A DNA stretch of 64,000 bases from Cladobotryum mycophilum. Its lineage: Eukaryota > Ascomycota > Sordariomycetes > Hypocreales > Hypocreaceae. The notes beneath the pieces were generated by a model. That model did not search any database, was not told the DNA's origin, and saw only the letters and a list, made by a program, of their open reading frames with translations. Location of the stretch: positions 2,294,001 through 2,358,000 of the forward strand of contig CM071590.1 of the NCBI GenBank assembly GCA_036429605.1, read 5' to 3'. The translations under genes were made by a program, and so were the position numbers. Positions 12,416 through 25,040 of this stretch are shown here, piece by piece (position 1 is the stretch's first letter; every line of letters starts with the position of its first letter).

Positions 12416-15400
12416 CCCACTGTCCCATTTTACTTGACTGCCATTCACTTGGATGGCGGCTAGCTTTGATGATGATTGGCGCGTATCTATCCCACATGCG
12501 CCATGCATCCTGCACAACTCCGTCCCATCACCGGCAGAGTTGACGTTGAATTATGCACATGAGCGATGGCATACGGCCGGGGAAACTTAACTTAATGATA
12601 CCATGTGGCAAAGGCGAAATACCCATCGAAGAAGGTACATTTCTCTGTTATATCTTGTTTCATTCCGGACACGAACATCTGTGGGGGTGGAAGAAGTTGT
12701 CATTTTGCTACTCTTTATGATTTGATGAGGACGGCTATAGGACATGCAAAGACGCTCTCTCGTCTTTCACCTAATGATTTTATTGGCTTTTCATTTACAT
12801 CAATCCCTTTTTTCTTTCTTTTTCTTTTTCAATTTTTCAATTCTTTTTTTAGTTTATATCTTGTTTGTTTTTTTCTCTTTGTATACAAATGAGCATTGGC
12901 GTTTGGCGAATCTGGTTGAACGGTGCTCTGTACTGCACCAAACGCTGTCCTTGTTCACTATGGGCGGATTGCTCCGTCGAAAAAGGGGGAGGGGACTGGA
13001 GCGAACAGACCTTGGGAGTCTACGGCCTTTTTTTGGTGTATCAGGAGGGAATCGGCGAACTTGGCAAGCGGCTACGATGCACCATGAAACGGTTTTCCAT
13101 GTCAAGTGACGGCGGTTGTTCTTGGCGTACGAGCTACATGGGGGGCAAAGGGGAAAGGGGAAACACGGGGACCAGGAATCAGGTTGGATGGGTGTGCGTC
13201 CAATCTGGGATGGGATGGGATGGGATGGGAGGCAAAGGACTGAATGAAATGATTGGATTCATTGTTTGGCTTTTTGGATATGGTTTTTTCATCCATCATG
13301 TGAGCCCAGAGGGAGAAGAGGAACAAAGGGGGTGGGCTACGGCGCATGGACCTGGCGGCTGAGGCAAACTAGTCAACCAAGGAGGTGACTGGCCAGTGTT
13401 TTGTCGCCATGGGCGGCTATGCTTAGGTAGATGAGGCTTTTGAGCTTGCAATTTCACTTGCTTTGCTTGTCTGATGAATCTGTCAGGGGAAGTAGAGTGA
13501 CGTGAGTGGCTTGCTATACCGTTTGGTGCCGGTATTTGCATCCTAGTTGACGATCAACATTGGAATCGCCAGTCATGGTTCATCCTAGTTCTAGGCTGAG
13601 CGACCCTTGACTGCAGTCGGATCTATATCCCAGATAAGGGCTTATTTTCGTACATACATACATACATACATACAGCACATGCATAGAGTACATGTATATT
13701 AAGCTATGGAATCACTAATCACTCCTTTCTCGCTGCCCCATCCAACTCTACGACATCTACGCAACCCCCTTGACACTACCACAACCTATACAAGGGCTAC
13801 CAACATTGGCCAATCAGTTTGTTCCGATTGATGTGCCCAAAGATGACAAACTCTAACCAACAAGAAGAAATCTATTATTAAGATTGATGCATCTCCCCCT
13901 CCACTTCCTCTTCCTCCTCCTCCTCTTCCCTAGTCTGAAACTGGCAATCCGATCTACTTTTTTTTTTTTTTTTTGGTATTCCAAGCTTATGGGGCGACTC
14001 CGTAAGCCCTCTCCCCTTTCCACCAGACGTTTACGTGGGGGGGGAATGATAAAAACACTACGACTTAGTGGAGAGGGGATGATGATCTTATAGTCTGCGG
14101 ATAGTATAGTAGGAGATAAAATAAATAACCCGGAAAATCAAGAAAATTATGTGGGATACAAGGGGGAAACGGAAGCGATATACCTGAACATGACGACAAA
14201 AGCTCGAACAAGGATTCATTCCTTTTTTCTTCTTTTTTTCATGCACTTTTCTTCCGTCTACCTACCTTAGTACTTTAGCACCTAGTAGTGATGCATCATG
14301 TCCCCCTCCACACACTTACCATACGTACTTGTACTCAACACAAGCTACTCTCAAATGTCAAAACACCCATTACGTAGGCCCTTCCCTTCTCCCCAAAGGG
14401 CGTCCCCAGGATCCGACTCCCCCATAAGCAACACGAAGGAAGGGGGGGAGAATCCCAAATCTCATTCACCACCGTGGGGGTGAGGGTTTCCTTCTTCTCC
14501 TTAGGATTAGTATCCCCGTAAGCTCGGATCAACTGCCCTCCCCCATTATACCAATTCGATTCCTTTGCTCTTCCATGATGATAAGCTCTCCTCTCTGCGG
14601 CAGAGGCGGGAAACGTTGAAAAAGAAAAGAATTGAAAAAAAAACACCAAAAACCAAACCCGAAACCAAAAACTAATCAGCCAGCCAGCCAACCAACTAAC
14701 CAACCAACCACTCCCTTTACATGTTGGGCAGACAGAGAACCCCCATCCTGCACAAGCGGGAGACCAAAAAATGGCTCAGACTAAACACGGAGAGGCTGAA
14801 ACTTTGTTTCCTCTTCCTTTGTACTCTGTATGACTGACAAATTCAATGTTGGCTCCTTCTTTTCTCTCGCCTCCCAGCAACCTGCGTCAATCCCGTCATG
14901 GTCATCAAATCCTCCCGATCCGGGCCTCGGGCCCCGCGGGATGCTCGGAAAGGGAAAGAAAGAAAAAAGAAAAAAAAGGTACATCAACAGTACTTTCGTC
15001 AGATACATGAGAATGACAACAAGGATACAAGCAGAGTAGACAAGTTGTGGCTGAGTTGGGCAAAGAACATCACAGGATGCAAAAGATTCTCAAGGCACCA
15101 ACCAATGAACCCTTCATATAAAAGCAGACTAAGAAAAAGAGTATTCTGCAAAGTTGATATACCATTCATCATGTCGTCCCCGTCCATAACAGGACAGCCT
15201 AACCCCCTAGCCTCATTGCTCCCAGAAAGATCCAACGCCAAATATAAAATTACTCCCGGATATACTCAAAACTCCCCTCTCCTCTCGCATCTCAAACGCC
15301 ATCAGTCCCTGGGTAAGATATTCCCCTTTCCAGATAAGTACCGTGTAGGGATATGTATAATGGAATGTATATGATGGGGGGCCACCAAATGGATGACCCC

Positions 15401-15816
15401 TTGTTGAATTAGTGGTTAACTGTGTCCCCGGCGAGCTACCACATTAGTGCAAGTTGATGCTGCATGCATCATGCTTGCTGCATTATATAACAGAGTAAGC
15501 CGTCCTGGCATTCCCTCTTTACAAGCCCCAGCGAGAATGATAGTAGACTTCGCCCCCAGGGAGGTGCCCAAGGACAAGCTAATAAGTTGGGCAGAGCGGC
15601 AACACAGAGCATATGGGGATATAGCAAACAGTGACGCCATTCCGCACAAGGTGTCCAGACATATGAAGCCGGATGAAACCTGCGTTGCTCAATCTCCAGC
15701 GCATGGCATAAATTTATGAGCTAACCATTCAACTTGGTTGCTCGGGTATCAATCATTATGACAGAGGTCATCAGCTCTGTGGACAGCCCGTTGGAAGACA
15801 TTTGAGCTAACGCCTT
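12416..15816. other. 3.4 kb non-coding stretch
   Basis: It lies between the 3' ends of the HAL4-type kinase (+) and the uncharacterised gene (-), so it contains two convergent 3' flanks. It has T-rich runs (12,800-12,880), a (CATA)n repeat and a T16 run near 13,959. I see no gene. Confidence 0.6.
13651..13673. repeat. (CATA)n microsatellite
   Basis: About five to six CATA units, non-coding. Confidence 0.85.
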
Positions 15817-17213
15817 TCAAGAATGAAATAGGTCCCATGCTCTATCGCAGAGCCTGAGAAACTCTTCCTTCTTCTGTCGTACAGTCTCGGGGCTGTCCCG
15901 GCCGGCACCAAAGGCTCCAGTTCGTCGCGTAGGGGCTGGGCCGTGGCCAAGAGGCGGGCTGCTGCCTTCTTCATACTCAGCGCGTGTCCTCCGCTTACTT
16001 GTGCTTCTGCTGTTATCGGCGTGGCGGGGGCCGGGGACAGGAGAAGGTGGAGTTGGGGGTTGGTGACCACCATAATGCACAATCTTGGGCAATAATTCCG
16101 GTCGACCACCAGCTAACTCTTGCTGAGCCTCTTCGGCAGACTTGTAATCCCTTGGGCGAGCAGAGAGCGGCGCCTGGTGATGGGGTGGAGGATGGCTAGG
16201 AGACATCTGAGGCCTGGCACTTCCGTGGTTTGGATAAAGCGACGAGGTGTGAGGAGCATTGTCAGGATGCGCTGATAGATTCTGGCCAAAGACATCGCTG
16301 ATGGGCGGCAGCCGATTGTTAGTCTGGTGCGCTGGGACGTGGTGGATGTGTGAAGTGCTTGACAGGTTAGAAGGTTGGCCATTGGCGTGTCTTGTAGGAG
16401 GCATAATATGCTGTCGACCCGTAAAGCTGTGGCCCAGAGGAGCCGATTGGATTACTCGCTCATTTGCAAACTGCTTGTGCGAAGGCGCAACAATAGACAA
16501 ACCCGGAGGCGCCTTGTTCCTACGCGACATACCAGGAGTCTTGGCCGAGAATTGAAATTCCTTGTCCTTGTCGGATGGGCCGTCGCCCTTGGCCGACTGT
16601 TGCTGCAGTCTTGCCTCGATGATGTTGCGTTGTTGCTCCCGAACCGAGATGCTTCGTTGAAGTTGCTCCTTCATGACGGGGTCCTGAGTAACGAAACCGG
16701 GCGACAGACAGGCAATCCCAACTTCCTGCATTCCCATTCCCTCACGGGCGGTCAGAGGGTGCGCTGATGAAGGGTTGTTAGAGATGGCAAGCGTGTTCTT
16801 GGACAAATCTAATCTCCTAGGTCGCGGTCGTGAGGCGGGTAAGCCAGGCGATACTGGCTCTTTCTTGACGATTATCTTGGGATGACCAAGTTCCTTTCGA
16901 CTGCTGCAAAAAACGCAACAATCCCGTTAGTAACCTCGTGGAGGATGAAGAAGAGGATGATGGTTCCAATAAATGAGGAAAAGTCTTACGAGCTGGTAGG
17001 TGATGTTTTGGATCCAATACCTCCATCGGCCCTGGGGCTGTTTCCACTAGATGTATGGGCTATCGGGGCAGCGCTGGCAGATGCTGAGGGTAGGAGTGGG
17101 TGTCGCTGAGCGGATGGTGATGTGGCATTAGTCGGAACAGGAGGTCGGTCTGAAGCAAAAGAAGCTCTTTCGTGAGGAGCGGGCGATGGAACCATGGCGA
17201 TTGCGGCACTCAT
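15817..17213 (-). CDS. Uncharacterised Pro/Gln/His-rich protein
   Basis: Two exons on the minus strand, 17213-16990 and 16903-15817, give 436 residues. The donor is GTAAGA. The acceptor is a tandem CAGCAG, so one serine may be included or skipped. The protein is mostly disordered, with basic KIIVKKEP and RPRPRRLDLSK patches near the exon join, a short Glu/Gln/Arg-rich helix (VMKEQLQRSISVREQQ), long His/Pro/Ser stretches, and a charged C-terminal helix ending RLCDRAWDLFHS. There is no signal peptide or membrane segment. The basic patches and low complexity would fit a nuclear regulatory protein, but I do not recognise a named domain and assign no function. The start at 17213 is the first ATG of the open frame; an upstream non-coding exon cannot be excluded. 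Confidence 0.75.
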
Positions 17214-18284
17214 AATGAGTGGCTGCTCTGGTGATGATGGATGGGGCCTTTGTGAAAGGATTTGATTTCGAGTTTGTCCAGGTACAGCTGAAGTGAACCA
17301 GCCGACGCAGCTGCGCTGTCGCAGGATTGGCGAGCGCCACTCTAAGGTTGGTTTTCAGCCAGTCGTAGCGCGCGACCAGACAAAGTAGCCGATGTTAAAC
17401 GACGACAGGAATGCTGAACTGTGCGAAAGAAAGAGAGAAAGGGCGAGAGAGGAGAAGAAGAAAAACCTGCCGACGCTGTTGGTGGAAGGAAAAAGACTGT
17501 GTTTGCGACACTATGAACAGTGCGATGGAGTCTCTCGGCTTGTATCTTGTATTTTGTTTGATTTCCACTCTTGTCCAACGTCGAAGAAGAAGAAAAAAAC
17601 GAGCGGCTCGGTCGAGTTTAGGGCCTATGCAGGTGCTGAAAAAAAGGAAGAAGAGGGCCAAAAGGGTGAGCTGATATTGATTTCCGTATAATCTTTTCCC
17701 CCTCGTTGCTCAAAGAACAGAACAAGTTGCGAATGACAAATGGTAATGTAGAAGAAAAAAGAGAGAGAGAGAAAGGCGAATGAATGGGATAGGATAAGAT
17801 GAGATGGGATGGGATGGGGGAGAATGAGAGAGGGTGCGGGATTGGTTTCAGGAGACTGGCTGCGATTCGAAAGATGTGGTCCGTCTGAATGTTGAACGGT
17901 AGCAGTGATGGGGTCAATAAGTAGGGTGTACCTGAGAACCCGAGGATCAAACGCGGGTGACCAAGGCAAAGAGGAGGAGGTACTTTTGGTACCGGGTACA
18001 CGAACAAGCGCCCGCTGGTCCAGAACGTAACTCCAGATGCACACACCCACACACGCGCGCACCAATACACCAGGGGCTACCGAGGGCGGTTCCGGGACTT
18101 TATTGGCGAATGAGGAAGAGGGCGTAGCTTTTGTAATGGATCTTTTATTCACTCGATGCTTGCGGTTGTTTGTTTGTTTGCTTGTTTGTTTTATTATTCT
18201 CTCTTTCTTATAAGTTGCAGTGTCTGCTGCAAGTTCACGTGGTAGTAGTGGTGGTGGTGGTGGTGGCAGTAATGTGGTGATGTT

Positions 18285-18310
18285 GTCGTCGTCGTCGTCG
18301 TCGTCGTCGT
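18285..18310. repeat. (GTC)n trinucleotide repeat
   Basis: Eight GTC units, shortly after a (GTG)n run at about 18,248-18,266. Both lie upstream of the minus-strand gene at 15.8-17.2 kb and are probably non-coding. Confidence 0.9.
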
Positions 18311-21300
18311 GAGGAGAAAAGAAGAGGATGGAGTTTGACGACGAGGGAGGGTCAGCAGGAAAGAGGAAAGTAGAAAAAAATAAAAATGGATAACGGGCGG
18401 GAGAGGAGGGGCAACCGGCTTGTTTTATTTCACCCACCCTGCCTATTCAATCTATCCAATTTATCAAAGTAAGTAGGTGAGGTGAGGGAGGCAGTTAAGC
18501 TAGGTACCTACCTACTAGGTAAGTATCCGTCCATCCATTCATCTGTCAAGAATGAAAAAAGAGGATCAACTATATTAAACATCCAAGATAGCCTACCAGC
18601 ACTAGATGGTAGGTATCAACTGGATGGAGGGATGGATAGTGGATAGATGGATTCACACTGCCTTGAATGAAAGGGGCCGACTTGTCGTCACAGAATATGA
18701 GGGGGTGAGTGGCACGGAGTCGGAGGTCAAAAGGTCTCAGCGAATTAGTCGTCGTCTCGTCATCTTAGTTGGAGTGAATGAAGCACTTTCTGAAGCAATG
18801 GAGGATTTTGGGTGGGATGGATTGGATGGATGGATGGGGAAATGATGGATCGAAACGGCAAGGGGGGGCGTTGGGGGGAAGAGAGGGAAGGGGGGCGTGC
18901 GTGTTGGGAGCCCGTTTGTTTCCAATCTTTTGCTTGCTGCTGCTGCTGCTGCTGTCGTTGTTCTGATACTGCTACCTACTGCTGCTGCTTAGAGCTCAGA
19001 GGGCTTTGTTTGCACTGTAGACGCTGCCCAGAACTCTTACTGTACTCGTTAGGGCGCATTGCAACAAGGTTACAGGCTGGAAGGCTTCTGGCCACAGCGC
19101 CATCTCACTGGACTGTTGCCGGTGGACCACCTCCACCCGCCCCTCCGCCTCACCTGCGCGCGAGCGTCCACACGTCCACATCGGATCCATCCATCCATCC
19201 TCATCCCTGCCAGCACCACCTGCCATGGTGCATGGCCCTGCAACCCTCTCCTCTCCCATTGCCCGGTGACTTCGGGGAGGAGGAGGAGGAGGAAGAGACG
19301 AAGAAGCGAAGAGACTCAAAAATCCATGGGATCCATGGATGTTTTACTTTGATACTAGCACAAACGCAGGTCAGTCACTGCAGCCGCGCACCGCCAAAAG
19401 GTCCCAAGTCAATCCCACCAAATCCCAGCCCAGGTCTGCACAGTCTACATACTCTCATTGGTCACGAATCCGAGCCCATGTTGCTCTCAGTTCGGTTCAG
19501 TTCAGTTCATCTCTCTCAAAAGGAACGGACAGAAAAGATGGCATGGCTTGCAACTTGGCTTTTTCAGCGTCGCTTCTCCAATCCAATCCTTCCCGCCGCC
19601 GCCGCCGAACCAAGTAGGGCATCTGCCGATTACTCGTAAAAGGATTCTGAGTCGGGTAGATCAGCCCGGCTTGAAAGCTGGATCGGTTAGTAGGGCGTAT
19701 CCATGGATAGCCTCCCATCTCCACTCAAATGTCTCTTCCTTTTCAACTTTTTCCTTTTGTTGCAAATACAAGATATGTGACAGAATACTCCGTAGGTAAG
19801 TAATAATGGCTAAGATAGGTACGAGGTAGCGAAGTGTTGAAGACTTGCTATCCAATGATACCACTACATTCTTCTACCTACCCAATACGGGGTAACTCAC
19901 ACCGTTTTGTCTAGGTTGGGTGGCGGTAGTTGTGGTAGTCAATCTGATATATTTTTTTTACTTTTTACTTTTTTTTGATTGCTTGTATCATCGGAGGAGG
20001 ATGAGGAGGGGGAGAGGAGGTGGTCATGGCAATTTGTGCGACACGTTACACGGCAGCTTGCCGATACAAGTTGCGTGCGATTTGATCATCGTCTCCTCTT
20101 TTTGACGGAGACCGTGAGATTGAAAAAGAAAGAAAAAAGTTGCGTTGACACGATACACGCTAATGTCCAAGCCAGGCTCACTGGTGCGGAGATTCGTCGC
20201 GTTCGACGGCCTGCAAAAACAAAGACATGGTGAAGTCGTAGCGTTCTGATGGTGAAACGGCCACCGAATGTTCTCTTCCCCATGGCGTCTGTCTGTCCCG
20301 TCTGTTGTTTGTTGTTTGCCCGTTTTGCTGTCGGCTTGCTTGTTGCTTCTCTTTCTTCTTCTCCTTCTCCCCCTCTCCCTGTCTCCTCCAATTGTGGGCA
20401 TATGCAAAGGGAGAGCCAACCAAGGATACAGACAAGAAGTGCTTCATATGTATGTGCATATGTCGTGTCTGTTGGTAATGACAAGTTATAATGCGGATTG
20501 GGCGTTCAAGACTCATTATTGGCTCAATGTTCCTCATTTACGGGAAAGCTGAACTTTTCGAACCACGACCAGGGCCGCCTGGGTTACATCCAACCCAACC
20601 CACACGGTGTGGTGTTTTTGTTTGCTTACCTTGGTATATGTACCTATATTGGCGGGCTGTATGTCTATTGAATCCTACCTATTAGTACTTGATCATGAAA
20701 ACTTTTATCCCCTTTCTCTGCTGCTAATGGGCAATTGCGGCTTGATTTCCGCGATGCAATACCTTTCGCATTCCATACAGGCATAGGCCTATCAGCGATG
20801 GCCCAAGTGGAACGCCCGGCTAAATAAGTGCATAGGGATGTTAATCAATTGCCCCAATGCCCTGGAGATCAAACACTGATGATCAAAGATGGGCAAGTGT
20901 GATCAGCCACGGTGATAAGCCACGCCTTTCAGACGTCATTCTAATACCAATCGTGTCTCGTTTAATGGAAGTCGCGGATAAGTTTTCCCCAATAATTAGT
21001 AGTTTCTTAGTACGTACTCCGTATGTGTCATCCAAATTTGACGATCGCCTCAACGCAGCCACTCCCTCTGTCCTCCATCCATCATTTAACTCTATTATCA
21101 TGCTCATGGTACAAAGCATTATCCGCCAGCCATCATTGTTCTTCTCCCCAACGGAGCTTTTTCTTTCCTTCTTTCCTGTTTACCCAAAAACGCCGCTTCA
21201 TTCTTCTTACAAATGAATTCGGAAAGAGACCATGATAGGGCTTCCATCTGTATGCTTCCATGCTTTAGCCCTCCTCCGCTAGGGCGACTTAAGCATCAAG

Positions 21301-21551
21301 CCCTGCATGACCCCTCATCCCTCCCACCTTGTCAATCCATCCTTGCAGCGGTAACCGTGCCATGCCATGCCATGCTCTTCCTGGCTCTGGTGCCTGCCAT
21401 GATCCATCATCAATCCTAGTTGATTGGGCATTGAAAACAACCATTCCTGGCACATCAACTCTGATGTGCCCGTTCATTATGCCCGACATGCATGTTCTTG
21501 TTGCCACATGAGCGTGAAACCCTCTAGAGCGGAGGGGAATATCAGAACTTG

Positions 21552-21556
<5 letters not shown>

Positions 21557-21600
<44 letters not shown>
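21557..21600. repeat. (CT)22 microsatellite
   Basis: An uninterrupted CT dinucleotide run of 44 bases followed by imperfect CCCT/CTCT. It is the longest pure dinucleotide repeat in the window. Confidence 0.95.
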
Positions 21601-21605
<5 letters not shown>

Positions 21606-22624
21606 CCTCTCTCGTTCTTCGCAATGCCCTCTCAGTTAAGGAGTACTAACTCCTTTCCCCCGCCCGACACTGCGAATGCATCACCGTCAAGCGGTCAGCC
21701 AGCCTCTCTAAAGCTAATGCTGTCATACAGTGAATTTAGGGACGTCGCCTGTAAATGTGATGATGCCGAGACACGATTCATCCATTCTGTTGTGTCCAGT
21801 AGGCTTCCCGGCATACGAGCTGTTAATATGCTGTCAAACCACCGTCGCCGTCATCTGACCATCTTGGACGCCCGCTATAATCTCAAGGACCTGGTTGTTT
21901 CCTCTTCAAAACGAACACAGGGTCACGTCCCTCTCACAAGTGCCTTGAAATGGGTCCCTATTTTATTACCAGGATTCCACTGATGTTCGATACTCGAGGA
22001 AGCTCGTGCCATCTACTGGCCCCGAAACCACCCCCTGAACACAGATACCGGTGCTTTGAAGGAACCCCTCGCCCCTAGCTGCCACCTCTGCTCCGGAGTA
22101 TCCTTTTCTTCACCGATGACTACGGCACATCCGACAAGATGTGCATTGCTTTCAATATTTCCCCTTATGCCTTGGGCGCCGTAGTCTCTGGAATATATTG
22201 CTCTTATAACGACTATTCCACCAGACCGGTGGCTTTGGAGTGGGTGGTACTTTAAATGTTTCGGATCGCTTGGCGGAAAGGTGCAGCTTCGGCGCTTCTT
22301 CTTTCTTGGAAACTCATCGCCAACACGAAGAAAAAAATCCTTCGGCGTGGCAAGCGATCCCATCCCCCATCTTGCATCGGTTCATTGACCTTATTCTACA
22401 AATACCGGTGCACCAACAGAGACATGCGACTTCTCGATGCATGCGACTCTCCGGATGGTACAGATACTACATGCCATATACGTGCAGCAAGTGGTAAATG
22501 GTTCGCTGCTAATTCTCTCAATCTGCGAATTTCATATGTCGTGAAAAGTGTTCACCAGTCTCGTGACAGCACAAAGACCATGCACCCCATCTCCACTTGA
22601 GAAGAATAATAAACGACTTGCCTC

Positions 22625-22657
22625 ACCTGAGACGACCACGCAACCGACGTCTCAGGT
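22625..22657. repeat. 10-bp inverted repeat
   Basis: The arms ACCTGAGACG and CGTCTCAGGT are perfect reverse complements separated by 13 bases. It could form a hairpin or be a dyad protein site; no gene is close. Confidence 0.7.
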
Positions 22658-23721
22658 CATCGCCGAAGTGGGTCTTACCTAACAGGGCTGCAGGGGTTGC
22701 TCTTTGCTTTTTGCGGCCTATCGACTCATTGGGATCTCGTCTCGCCAATGCCCCTTATTGGCTAACTGGTCGTTTCAACTGGAGGCTGCGACAGTGTCCG
22801 CGATTGGACGGCCCGGACCTACTTCCATTCAAAGTCTCATCACGTTGAACGAACTCTTGATTCCGAATCAAACAAAAGTAACGAGTCTATCCTTTCATAA
22901 GAGTCATTTTAAAAAACAAAGAGATGAATGATACGTTACTGGTCTGTTGTATTCACCTTGCGTATAATGAACCATTATATTGCTCTCATCTGTTTCGTCC
23001 AGGGGGTGTAGGTAAGCATAGCCCTACGAGAATTCTGACACTGTACAGATCTGCCACGATCAACAAGCAACTTGATTATGGGTTTTACTATCCTTGGAGA
23101 TACCCTTGTTCCCTAGTTACAATCATGTTTTTTTGGGCGCCGTGCCTCCAACCCGTGCCATCTGATCTGAGCCTGAACGAGATCCCCAAGGCCAGATATA
23201 TGATGTAATCGTGTGGGGTGACCATCGCCATACTCCATCTTGCTCGACGACAGGCATATATATTTACCCATCGCCTGATCATAAATGCCGACCCCAGCGT
23301 GTGAGATGATGTTTCATGCGCTTAGAGATCTGGCAGCAATTGGGCATGAGAATGTTGTTTCATCAGACCCGGGAACGGGACAGTCAAGTTCTTGGCATCT
23401 AGCTTCTGAGACGTTTGGCATTTGTTTCGCGAACCTAGTCGGGCTGACCTACCCTGGATTATATTCCGTTCTCAGTAGGAAAGGAATTGATGCATCATTT
23501 CCGATGTCTGAGAATAAAGGTCGATGAACACGATGCATGTAATGGAATTGAAGAAGAGAAAGTGGTTGAAAATGTTATGTTAGTAATGGAATGACATGTT
23601 CCCTACAGGTGTAAATGTCCGGACAAGGATGATGAAAATTAAAAAGGATGGCGAGCGTATCGTCAAATTGAAGAGGACTGACTAGATGAAAAATGGCCAA
23701 AAAATACAAAAATGAATTGTT

Positions 23722-23793
23722 CGCCCGAGGGGGTCTCGAACCCCCAACCTTGCGGTTAAAAGCCGCACGCTCTAGCCATTGAGCTACCCGGGC
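23722..23793 (-). tRNA. tRNA-Lys (anticodon UUU)
   Basis: On the minus strand the 72-nt sequence folds as a standard cloverleaf. The acceptor arms GCCCGGG/CTCGGGC pair with one G-U. The D arm reads GCTC...GAGC. The anticodon stem TGCGG/CCGCA carries the loop CTTTTAA, giving anticodon TTT. The T arm GGGGG-TTCGAGA-CCCCC has the canonical loop. The discriminator base is G and no intron is present. A run of five T lies a few bases downstream, which suits Pol III termination. Internal A and B boxes are recognisable. Confidence 0.97.
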
Positions 23794-24134
23794 AAGTTCT
23801 TCGGAACCGGGGATGGTGTTTCCGTGCGCAAAATCAATATATACGGATACCGAGGGGGGAAAGGTTTTTTTTTTTTTTTTGCCTTGACAAATGAGACCCA
23901 CTATTCTGGCGCTTTTCATCAAAATTTCTTGGAAGCAAGGCTTATCGACAAATCTGAAGATTTCAGAAAGAAACTTTACTGTAAACGACGTTTTTGAACA
24001 GAAAAATTCACCATAAATCAACTCTGGTCATTATCCTTGATTGATTTCATCAACGAAAAAGAGCGGGAGAGTATTATATAAAAAAGAAGAAGAAAGAAAA
24101 AAGAAAGAAGAAAGAAAAAAGAAAGAAGAAAAAT
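23794..24134. other. Short intergenic region upstream of RPC19
   Basis: It is the 5' flank of both the minus-strand tRNA and the plus-strand RPC19 gene. It contains a T16 run near 23,865-23,880 and an AAAGAAGAAAG purine tract immediately before the RPC19 ATG. I see no gene in it. Confidence 0.6.
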
Positions 24135-24837
24135 ATGCCAGGCCGAACAAAGAAGCAGGAAGATCCTTCCTCCCAGGACGCCAGTATGCAGGACGCCCCT
24201 CCGTCTGCCCAGGACGAGGGCAACCAGGACGCTGAGATGGCTGAGGATGCTGAGGTGGAGGCGGAGGAAGAAGAGGAGGAAGAGGAGGAGGTGGAGGTGC
24301 AGCGTGTCAAAATTGTAAGGAACTTTTATGTCTTTTCCTTGGTTGAGTACAAAGTTTTTTCTTGGCTAATGTTTTTTTTTGAAACAGCTTCCTGGCTCAA
24401 CAGATACAGCGGCCTCGTTTGAATTCATTGATGAGGGTCACACTCTCGGCAATGCCCTGAGATACATCATTATGAAAAAGTAACGTCTTTCATTCATGCA
24501 TTTTTCGTCGCGGTTGCATTGGACCGTCCTACTAACAAGTTCTACAGCCCCGACGTGGAGTTTTGCGCCTATGCTATTCCTCACCCTTCTGAACCCAAGA
24601 TGAACATCAGAATACAAACATACGGTGAGACTAGATAACAGCCCCTTTCCTGCCCTAAACTACTTCAGTCTTTCAACTTTAGTTTTTTTGTTGTTGCTAA
24701 CACCATCTAAAGAGGGCGCAGCTGTGGACGCCTTGAAGAAGGGGCTAACAGATCTGCAAGACGTATGCGACGTCGTGGCGGAGGAATTCTGGACAAAGAG
24801 ACAAGCATTCAACGTTGAGCAAGGTATTGAGCGATGA
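24135..24837 (+). CDS. RPC19: DNA-directed RNA polymerases I and III subunit RPC19 (AC19)
   Basis: Four exons: 24135-24314, 24388-24479, 24548-24624 and 24713-24837. The reading frame is kept at every join. The product is the small alpha-like subunit shared by Pol I and Pol III that pairs with RPC40 to nucleate core assembly in the nucleus. The first 55 or so residues are acidic, with a nearly pure Glu run, as is common in fungal orthologues. The conserved fold begins with TAASFEFIDEGHTLGNALRYII, followed by the PDVEFCAY and PHPSEPKMNIRIQTY strands and the C-terminal helix GLTDLQDVC. Residues after NVEQ are not conserved, so the 3' end could differ slightly. It is convergent with the complex I gene, about 200 bp away. 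Confidence 0.95.
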
Positions 24838-25040
24838 AAAGAAAAAGAAAGAAAAAAACTCCTTTTCTCCTGACTGGCGGAGTTAAAAGAGTTTTGATTG
24901 TCATGATAATTTCACACGTATAGAACATTCAGTGTAACAAGGAGGGAGGGGAGGGACTTGATGGCGTTCTTTAGGCAGTTCTTGACTTGAAATCTTGATA
25001 AAGGGAAATATTTACACAAGCAATTGATGCCATTGTCTCG

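Larger units (their letters stand above)
17214..23721. other. 6.5 kb non-coding stretch
   Basis: This is the upstream flank of the minus-strand uncharacterised gene followed by DNA with no recognisable gene. It is rich in simple repeats (GTG, GTC, CT) and GGAT/TGGA words around 18,600-18,850. The segment 21,640-23,500 is less repetitive and has scattered short open frames on the + strand but no family similarity or splice structure I could trust. A decayed mobile element cannot be excluded there. Confidence 0.55.

Noticed and set aside
17625..18437. 270-codon open frame on the - strand upstream of the uncharacterised gene
   Set aside because: Built from GAC, CACC and TCTC repeats read as Asp, Pro and Ser runs; no splice or family support. 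Probably leader or promoter DNA.
18812..19639. 275-codon open frame on the + strand
   Set aside because: Its composition is driven by GGAT/TGG, CTG and CCAC repeats, it shows no domain, and it lies in a microsatellite-rich gap.
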